Assembly (NCBI GenBank): GCA_947579605.1
Contig: OX388319.1
Location: 22,147,447 to 22,211,446, forward strand
DNA from: Athripsodes cinereus
Lineage: Eukaryota > Arthropoda > Insecta > Trichoptera > Leptoceridae
DNA length: 64,000 bases
Direction of reading: 5' to 3'
Positions 57,401 through 64,000 of this stretch are shown one piece after another (position 1 is the first letter of the stretch; every line of letters begins with the position of its first letter). Below the pieces are notes generated by a model. It did no database searches and was not told where the DNA came from. It saw nothing but the letters and a program-made list of their open reading frames with translations. The position numbers were made by a program, and so were the translations under genes.

Positions 57401-60400
57401 TGAAGTTTTTCTTTTTCTCCCACATTTTCCAACTCTTTTCACATTAACAGACCCAGTTTCCCTTTTCTGCTTAATAATTTTATTGACAGCACCCAGACTA
57501 ACCCCACACTGTTCGGCAATCTTCCTTTGACTCATTGAAGTATGCTCACATAAAGTGATAATCTTTTCCCGTTTTCGTGGAGTGATATCCATTGCACAAA
57601 CTTCAAAAAATCACTAATAAAATCTTGACAAAACAGACCGTAGGTAGAAATTGCTTTAAAAAACCTTCAAAATCGCTTTAACTGCACCAAACTCACAACC
57701 AAACGACAGCTAATACTCTACACGACTGAAGTAGATACACAAAATTCAAAATGGCCGACATATCGTGATTGTGTAGTGTTGCAAACACGCAAAATGTTTT
57801 AATTAAGTCATGTTCACATTAATTCGCACACTACTGTATAAGTTAACACTCTTTTTCTTTTCTACTCTTCAATGTTCCTCACAGAAGTACAGGTTAAAAA
57901 CAAGCCCCTTCCATTTAGAGTCATTAAAGCTATCTCTTGCCAAGACATTCCTAATACTCTCAGAATAGTGTATTATGAAAGGGGTTATCCAGGTTTTTGA
58001 AAACCTTGCGGATAGAAGAACCATGATGGGTTAGTTGGAAGATATTGCGCTTCAGCGATAAACTCGCCCATTGCACAAAATTATGTATTCAGTGGTAATG
58101 ATGTCATGTTTTTTTTTTATTCTTTGTATACTAATTTTGTGCAATAAAGATTATTATTATTATTATTATCTTTTTATGCTATTATTAATGGGTCTGGGTT
58201 AAACTCCTACTATATTTAATAAGATGGTGGCACACCGAAAAACCTTTCAGACATATCTTATAATCCACTCATTGCTTTACCATTAGCCTATGCAAATCAT
58301 GCAAGAGAGGAGTAATGTGAAAAGAACGTGTGCATTGTAACCGTGTATACAATTATTTTGTATATTTGAAATGATTTTAGTTACTGCTAAAATTCAAAGA
58401 CAAAATATTAGCATATATAAAAAGAAGCAGAGGTTATAAACTTACTCTTTTAAAAGAAGTTTCTAGTTTCGTAGCTTTGTCCATAAATTCTTTAGTCTTG
58501 GCTTGTTCTGAGACCAACTGGGCCTCGTAGTTCTTACACATATCACACACCACCTCTCCATCCTTCAGGGAGTCATTTGTTTTGGATGTGTGGAGTCTGC
58601 TTTCATTTGCCTGCAAGAGAAGTTCAAATCATATCAAATACAGCAAAATATATACTTGAAACAGATGGACGAAAACTTATATTTAAACTTAGATCTCTTT
58701 GTGAACAAAAATGTTAGTTCTCTGAGCAATCCAGAGGATTCGAAATATTTACTTCTAATGACACATCTAAAACATATGCATTCATTATTTTTCTTGTGTC
58801 TCTTCAACCATTTGTACAGCTGTAACAAATTGTGGGGACGCTTTGTCGAGGACAACCTCTAAGGCCTCTCTTAAATGAAAAAAAATTGCACGATGAGTGG
58901 GATGACATAGAAATTAATATTTCTGTAACATCCGTGGGCAAGAAAAGGTACAACCCTTACTGTCCACTTTTAACTTTGTAAATAATAAATAAAATTATGC
59001 TTACCTGTTGTAATTGTGTATCCATCTCTCTGAGTTTCTCCTTGAGGGAGGTTATTTCCTCCTCTAAAGGCACTACAAGGGATCTCAGCACATCTGCATC
59101 TTCTTGGGCCTGCAAAATATATAACATGTTGCAATAAACAGAAATTACTTCATAAATAACACTTCTGTCCCAAAAATTTCCGGTTTCTATTTTCACATTT
59201 TTTTTTTTTTTTTTTAATTTTGAATTTTAAATTTTGAGATTTTATATGATATTTTTATATTTTTAATTTTATTTTTCATGACTCATTGTATTATTTTTAT
59301 TGCTTATTGTTTAATCCTGCGATTATTGCTTGGTGAGCATTATTCTGTTAATTTTCTTAACATAATTTACTCTATTCTATTCTATTGTAATTGTTGTTTG
59401 TTGATTTTATCTGTTATGTTTAGTTATGTATGTTTTGTAGAGCACATGAGGGTAATATAGGGATCTTCACTGGTTTGCTTATTGCTAAATATGTAATAGA
59501 CCATTGTATTTTTTGTATCAACTGTATGTATCCTGTGAAATTGAAATAAATAAAAATAAAATAAATAAAATATACACATATCTGCATTACTAGATCCAGA
59601 ATGTCTTGATTTTTTTTGTGGTATATAGAAGACGACTTGTATAATTATTACATGTGGTTGATCCACTGGTTGTTCTACTTGTGGGAGATGCTATTATTGT
59701 ATAGATAGAAATATATTGTTGTTGTCTCAAATCCATTTAAGAAATTTGAGTGTCAGACATAATAAACGACATCTTATATAATAATCTCTATTTTAGTTTG
59801 AATAAGGGCATTAGGTAATTTCATAATTATCCATGAATTCATTAAAGGAGAGTCTGTTAGTTAGTATTCATTAAAGGTACTCCCTGAGAGAAGAAAGAGA
59901 AATAAACATCATAAATATAAATACACACCATAAATGTTATTGAGAATACTGTTAGAGTGAGAGGAAGAGGTTTGAAAATACGTTTTGTTTGAATGTTGCT
60001 GAGATACTGACATATTTGTTTACCTTCTTCATGGAGTCCTCCAGAGACTCCTGACAGTTGGGGTCCGTACCTAGTCGTCTCGCGATCCTCTTTGTCACTG
60101 CTTGTACAAGAGCTGATGGGGCTAACGATATGTCCTAAAAAATATGAAGAATTGGTTAAAATATCATGTAGCTAAACACAGGGGCGGATCTACAGTATCC
60201 AGCGCCCTGGTGCAAAAATATGACCCCCCCCCACTAAGTATTGACCTTAGAACCCTGGGCGTCAGAAGAAAAATTTTATGTTCATAAACCTTGTATGAAT
60301 TTAAATTGAAGTACATAATTTTAATAAATATCTATTATTGATTTATTTAATTCACTTATATGTGGAGCGTGGAGGTCTATTAAAAACTAACAGCCAAACA

Positions 60401-62124
60401 CAATGCAATTAGGTATCTACTTACTAAAATAAATGTGTAAATAAAGTAATAAAAACATTAAGTTACAAAACGTTGAGATATTCCATCCATCCTTTCAACA
60501 TTCACGAGAATATTGATGAAATAATAAATAAAAAAAATGTCTTCATTAAAAGAAATTAAATAAATCAAAAAGTAATATTATATTACATATAGCACAGCAT
60601 ATAGAACAATAATAATGGGAAGGACACACAGGAAAAAACTTCATTGGATGTCAAAACCAAAACATGAATTCTCACAGTATCGATATATATACCTACACAC
60701 TATATAATACAATGTATGTTTATTAGACATCTGTAATTCTGTAGTCTAGATAACTATGTATAACATAACGTTATATGTAGGTACATATAGATGGATGGTG
60801 CGACTGTTCCAAAGTGCACCTAACGGAAAGGGACGGGTAGTGTACCAAGATACAAGCTTTCAATTTAAAAGAATGGGACAGACGACATTCCATTTTTTAT
60901 GTATGAAGTTTGTACCACTAGCTAGTGGTGCAAACTTCATACATAAAAAATGGTTTATGCTAATGACTTCAAAACTTGTTATACATTATATTTTTTGTAG
61001 TACGTACGTATATAATATATAGGACCTAGGCATTATAGTACACATTTTGTGAATGAGTAGTGTTCATTATGTGTCTATGTATTTGTATACTATGATCCTT
61101 ATAGATATTGGACAATACTAAAATAGTAGGGTAGGTACCTGCTACTTCGGCTAGGACAGTAGGGTATTATCACTGTAGGTAGATACCTACTATGTAGTAT
61201 ATACGTTTGAATGAAAGTAAAATGATTTGCACGCACTTTTGTATACCTATGTGTGATTATTATTTTTTATTCCGAGGCGAAATGTTTGGAAAAAGACCAA
61301 GAAAAATAATGCTCTTTTTGTGGCGCCGTTTTAAGGTAGCGCCCTGGTTTTTTGCACCAACTGCACCTATGGTAGATCCGGCGTTGCCTAAACATTTACA
61401 TATAATTAGAGAAATTCACAAATGAATTTGAAGGCATTAAAGAGCCAAAGGTGGTTGGTAGTTTAATAAAGGTCTCGGACATTAAATCAAATGATTCCGT
61501 ATTCAAATGTATCCAAAACGGACTCACTCCATCTAAATAACGATGAAATGAGCGTACTGCTTACTGGGGTTGGTTTTGTCATCTGCAGGTTATGTCAAAA
61601 TAAAATAAAAAAATGTAAATATTCCAAACATCTGTCATTAACTGGTCGAACTTGCAGCTTAAAAAGTTTGAATTGAACGCTCCAGCACCATTTAGATGGA
61701 AGATCTTAATCCAGTTGAGGTTGCTTCTATTGGCTTGCATAAAACATTTCCTGATTGGTGAAATTGTGATAGTGCAAATGGAGGAATTGTTTAACATTGT
61801 ATATGGCCACAGAAAGCGATCACATATAAGCCAGAAGTTAATTCCTCCTTGTTGGAATGTCTTCCTCACTAATGCCAATTGAATTTTACACAATGTTACA
61901 CTGTGTAAAATGGTTCTCCGATTTGAGATGTCTGAACCATTCTCAAACATGATAGTCAATGTTGGTAGACTTGATATAATACCAGAAGAACTAAATATGG
62001 GCACTTACAGGTGACGGAGCACTCTGTCTGGTCATCAGGTTGAGTTGCTGTTCCAATTCCATACATTTGGCTTGCAGTCTCCTCATTTCTGCGTTGGATG
62101 CACTACTGGAAGCCTCAACAGTCT
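51428..62124 (-). CDS. Rabaptin-type coiled-coil protein with C-terminal FYVE domain (5' partial, 10 exons)
   Basis: Minus-strand exons 62124-62009, 60134-60024, 59109-59005, 58610-58446, 56373-56141, 55556-55299, 54066-53964, 52976-52860, 51836-51726 and 51595-51428; phase holds throughout and the stop is TAG at 51430-51428. The upstream part is not in the window. The chain is nearly all coiled coil (RLQAKCMELEQQLNLM; EEEITSLKEKLREMDTQLQQ). SLQTENERLMGKYSQCASEL with NIDLPDTVNELQ is the rabaptin Rab5-binding signature. The end is a FYVE finger: WQHD, CSSC, KRKQHCRHCGRIFC, CLSRVV, HVCDVC. By homology it is a Rab5 effector on early endosomes, with FYVE adding PI3P binding. Rab GTPase-binding effector (RABEP1-like) is my call; human RABEP1 lacks the FYVE. 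Confidence 0.87.
52537..52675 (+). mobile_element. LINE 3'-end fragment
   Basis: GGGTTAGTTGGAAGACATCG, GTGATAAACTCGCCCTCTGT and AATGTACAGTGAAGAATAAA followed by AATAAATAA. Intron of rabaptin, opposite strand. Confidence 0.75.
53107..53335 (+). repeat. CCCACAAGTGGGGTAGCC-family repeat, rabaptin intron copy
   Basis: CATCATGGCCCACAAACGGG, AGCCAGTAGAATGACTAC, ACATTCAGGATGTGTG, CTCATCGCTGAATTG and CCTGCCTTTTATAGGACACT, in the family order. Confidence 0.6.
53755..53875 (+). pseudogene. 3' end of a second copy of the LINE at 28.3-30.5 kb
   Basis: It translates [20 protein letters not shown], then EERRRKSKLVVDQSI, matching the last 37 residues of the large LINE ORF ([20 protein letters not shown]). 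Both end with TAACTCA and a TA microsatellite, which defines the true 3' end. Heavily 5'-truncated, in a rabaptin intron. Confidence 0.8.
54360..55250. other. Compositionally distinct insertion in a rabaptin intron
   Basis: About 900 bases markedly less AT-rich than flanks, without exon signals or long ORFs. It has a TATA-like CATATAAA and CTATCGATCTACACTATCGAT. Possible solo LTR, but I found no matching target duplication or clear TG...CA ends. Confidence 0.35.
55904..56066 (+). mobile_element. tRNA-headed SINE, copy 5 (degraded B box)
   Basis: TTGTCGGTAGCCTGGAGGTA, then GCGGTTCGGCCGG where the B box has lost about ten bases, then CCCCTTTCACGACACAAATT and GTATTTGGGTTTATAACAAA. Rabaptin intron. 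Confidence 0.75.
56457..57836 (-). mobile_element. Apparently intact Tc1-type transposon (1,380 bp)
   Basis: Perfect 28-bp inverted repeats at 56457-56484 and 57809-57836 (outer bases CAGTAGTGTGCGAATTAATG), flanked by TA at 56455-56456 and 57837-57838. A single uninterrupted 339-codon transposase ORF fills the middle. Identical ends and an open frame point to recent insertion. It lies in the rabaptin intron between exons 58610-58446 and 56373-56141, same strand. Confidence 0.95.
56573..57592 (-). CDS. Tc1/mariner-superfamily transposase, DD34E (339 aa)
   Basis: ATG at 57592, stop at 56575-56573. The N-terminus has two helix-turn-helix segments (SQRKIAEQCGVSLGAVNKII; DLQQDLEANGVKIHHSTVRK) that bind the inverted repeats, then a basic linker (KCGRKRK). 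The catalytic triad is visible: D in LFSDETHF, D in WFQQDSAPCHKS and E in SPDLNPIENLW, with 34 residues between the second Asp and the Glu, the Tc1 DD34E spacing. Length is typical of Tc1 transposases (about 340 aa). It makes hairpin-free cut-and-paste breaks at TA targets in the nucleus. No stop or frameshift seen; whether it is active is untested. Confidence 0.95.
   Translation of the reverse strand: MDITPRKREKIITLCEHTSMSQRKIAEQCGVSLGAVNKIIKQKRETGSVNVKRVGKCGRKRKTSARDEAYLIRKSKLNPRMTSFDLQQDLEANGVKIHHSTVRKRLIESGRKAIRPQKKQLLTADMMKKRYIWAKKYADWTEDQWKNVLFSDETHFLVQGERSRYVRKSSNEKITSAHIEQTVKHPQKVMFWGCFSFYGPRSLVPVVGMMNSDKYKELLEQKLNGELGKINSNDKLWFQQDSAPCHKSKKMIKYFEENKINVLDWPGNSPDLNPIENLWAICKQRVRKMDCTTKRKMIEAVIQVWFRDEKIKENCKKFVESMPKRLQDVIKAKGGHTSY
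58024..58172 (+). mobile_element. LINE 3'-end fragment with (TTA)n tail
   Basis: GATGGGTTAGTTGGAAGATA, AGCGATAAACTCGCCCATTG and GCAATAAAGATTATTATTAT. Rabaptin intron, beside the Tc1 element. Confidence 0.75.
59195..59578 (+). mobile_element. Possible LINE 3' UTR in a rabaptin intron
   Basis: A T-run start, a long T-rich stretch and an ATTGAAATAAATAAAAATAA end resemble LINE 3' UTRs at 32870 and 47742, but no shared block was found. Confidence 0.3.
60179..61386. mobile_element. hAT-type non-autonomous element (about 1.2 kb)
   Basis: CAGGGGCGGATCTAC at 60179 is answered by GTAGATCCGGCGTTG at 61386; inside, GCGCCCTGGTGCAAAAA pairs with TTTTTTGCACCAACTG and GTAGCGCCCTGG. Flanks GCTAAACA (60171-60178) and CCTAAACA (61387-61394) match at 7 of 8 bases. 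No transposase. It lies in the rabaptin intron between 62009 and 60134. Confidence 0.75.
60890..60953. repeat. 64-bp near-perfect palindrome
   Basis: CCATTTTTTATGTATGAAGT begins one arm; the complement closes at 60953, with the centre at CTAGCTAG (60918-60925) and one T/C difference that would be a G-U pair in RNA. It lies inside the hAT-like element. Confidence 0.85.
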
Positions 62125-62427
62125 CTGGAAATTTAAAAACACAAATCACCATTGATACTTGAAAAACAGTGTAAATTGCATAATAAACTAATCAAAATAA
62201 TCTCTTTCAATTTCCTATGCAAGAAGGATTTATTTAAAAAAAGTATTTATTTGATTATTATCTTAACACAAAATTACTTTATAAAACCTGGATAGTCAGA
62301 ATTCAGAATTTTTTATTAAGTCCATAAACCCACACATTTTCTTTATAATTAATATTTTCATGTGGTCGGTACCCCGATGGTAAATCTCGGACTTCCAATT
62401 GAAATATTCTGGATTTCTCGCAGCTGA

Positions 62428-62560
62428 ATTTAATAATAATAATAATAAAAATCTTTATTGCACAAAAAAACAAACATTATCAAAATATAAACATCATGTA
62501 CATATTCTCCATCTTCGTGTCACAAAATAATAAAACTATAGAATTTAATACCCACATATC
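62428..62560 (-). mobile_element. LINE 3'-end fragment, reverse orientation
   Basis: AATAATAATAATAAAAATCTTTATTGCAC on the plus strand is the inverted (GCAATAAAGATTTTTATTAT) tail seen at 58160. It lies upstream of the first visible rabaptin exon. Confidence 0.5.
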
Positions 62561-62934
62561 CTCTGTATATTGATTGTATTAATGAAAAAATAAATTTAAA
62601 TTATTGATCTATTGTCTCTGGTTGAAATTAAAATTTACAAACTTTAGAGGTTAGTTTCGTAATGAATAAAAAAACATTTTAATGACTTTACATTTACAGT
62701 TAAACCAAGTAGAGATAAGTATGTAAATACTAGTTTGGTATTGTTGAATTGTTATCAAAGTATAAATGCATCAGATTAATAATAAACCAAAATAAACAAA
62801 AACTTAACAATCAATTAAAATTTGCTGTTTGGTCATTTGGTTTTCTTAAATTTAATGTAATATTGTTTTGTTAAAGTTTGTATCACTGTTATACGAGTAG
62901 GTACCTACTTGTAAATTTTATGTATAATTATGTA

Positions 62935-62990
62935 TTTAAACATGTAATAGGCTTATGCCGTGAATTTTTGTAAAATAAAAATAAAATTAA
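62935..62990 (+). mobile_element. LINE-like tail (AACATGTAATAGGCTTATGC)
   Basis: Third copy of the ending seen at 33235 and 50435, with an AAATAAAAATAAAA end. Confidence 0.5.
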
Positions 62991-63454
62991 CATGGTTCTT
63001 TCTTAGGTGAGATATATCAATAGCCAGTTGTTAAATAAAATACAGAACATCCTCTCTACACTCAAACAATAACCAAACAGACAAACAAAATTAAAATAAA
63101 AACTAAATTATAACGAATACTGATATCTTTTGACAGTTAGAATAGTTTCAATGACAATAAAAAATGTTCATTTGAATGCAATCGCACACCTGATATTGTT
63201 TCATTACATATCCAAATTGTATAGCAGTGGTGCGTACATACTAATTACCTGTATTATAAATTAACTGCCTGTACGAGAGCAGTGAATACGTTACTATTAA
63301 CTACACCACCCTAGGTATTCACAATACTGAAACACGGGCTCTCAATGCAAAATCACAAATGTACTACAGATATTTTAATAGTATACAAAAATACACTATA
63401 ACCACATTTGTCACATCTGCAGGAATTTGATACAAATACAAAACATCCTATATG

Positions 63455-63695
63455 CAAAAATTTGGGTTTGTTGGAAAAGATTGCGCCTTTGCGATAAACT
63501 CACCCTCTGTATATTGATTGTTTCTAACTTGAATGTTTACCTTTTATGTAATTGTTTGTAATAATAATAATAAACTTTATTGCACAAAATCAATATATAA
63601 AGAAGAACAAAAAAACATGGTATCACAAAAATAGAATTAATAATTTTGTGCAATCAATGTATTCAATGTATAGTAAAGATTAATAAATAAATAAA
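63455..63695 (+). mobile_element. LINE 3' end interrupted by an inverted LINE tail
   Basis: TGGGTTTGTTGGAAAAGATTG and GCGATAAACTCACCCTCTGT start a plus-strand tail that ends AATGTATAGTAAAGATTAAT with AATAAATAA. At 63560-63655 it is broken by an inverted tail (AATAATAATAATAAACTTTATTGCACAAAA). An example of one tail landing in another. Confidence 0.65.
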
Positions 63696-64000
63696 ATTTT
63701 AATATGCTGCAAATTGTTGTGTTTTGTAATTTCAAGTATGGCTTGTTTGGTACCTGTTAATTCCAAGGACATTTTCTGTCTTTTAATATTATATGTATCA
63801 CAAAAAATAATACTCCTCAAAGAAATCTTTCATATACAAAATATCTCACTTACTTCATATAATGTGGTTATATATGATATTTTTCTCTTTGTTAAAACAG
63901 TATAATATATGAAGCAGGGGCATAATTACACCTTTGGAGACCCTGAAGTAGAACATCAAGCAAAGAAGTATTTTTATCCGGTGCAACCTAATTCCGAAAA

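Noticed and set aside
56177..57530. Plus-strand frames over the Tc1 element and rabaptin exon
   Set aside because: Antisense shadows of the transposase and of a coiled-coil exon.

Overview
This is an AT-rich, intron-rich animal nuclear sequence, almost certainly insect and most likely lepidopteran (inference from short exons in large introns, the gene set, and dense piggyBac, Tc1, hAT, BEL/Pao, LINE and tRNA-headed SINE copies). No taxon can be fixed without a database search. No bacterial genes, CRISPR arrays or stand-alone tRNA/rRNA genes were seen. Exon limits were read by hand from splice signals and reading-frame phase.

Five host genes can be followed. (1) +, 337-3054: last four coding exons of a low-complexity Gly/Asn/Arg-rich protein, 5' end off-window. 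(2) -, 10319-6869: complete five-exon ARM-repeat (importin-alpha/TMCO6-like) gene, 354 aa. (3) -, 31678-21489: complete nine-exon deltex, a Notch-pathway E3 ligase (two WWE domains, RING, Deltex C-terminal domain), 636-638 aa, with a possible 5' UTR exon near 34.3 kb. (4) +, 35627-44557: complete seven-exon gene for a protein with two dsRNA-binding domains (DIP1-like), 393 aa, with a long 3' UTR. (5) -, 62124-51428: the last ten exons of a rabaptin-type coiled-coil protein ending in a FYVE zinc finger; its 5' end lies beyond the window. Deltex and the dsRNA-binding gene are head to head across a roughly 1.1 kb interval holding two copies of one MITE.

The rest is layered mobile DNA. The clearest cases are: an apparently intact 1,380 bp Tc1 element (DD34E transposase, perfect 28-bp inverted repeats, TA duplication) in a rabaptin intron; a 962 bp internally deleted piggyBac element with a small ORF that joins an acidic N-terminus to the family's C-terminal zinc finger, inserted at TTAA inside another MITE whose intact relative at 49.3 kb shows the empty site; three hAT-type elements with 8-bp duplications; three copies of a nearly fully palindromic MITE; a 5'-truncated LINE with a 716-codon reverse-transcriptase ORF in a deltex intron, boxed by a roughly 153-bp direct repeat; and many LINE tails and SINE copies.

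For function, the best leads are the zinc-finger-only piggyBac ORF, the hairpin MITEs beside a dsRNA-binding protein gene, and the MITE pair (each with a TGACGTCA site) in the shared deltex/DIP1 upstream region. Novelty of any of these is inference.
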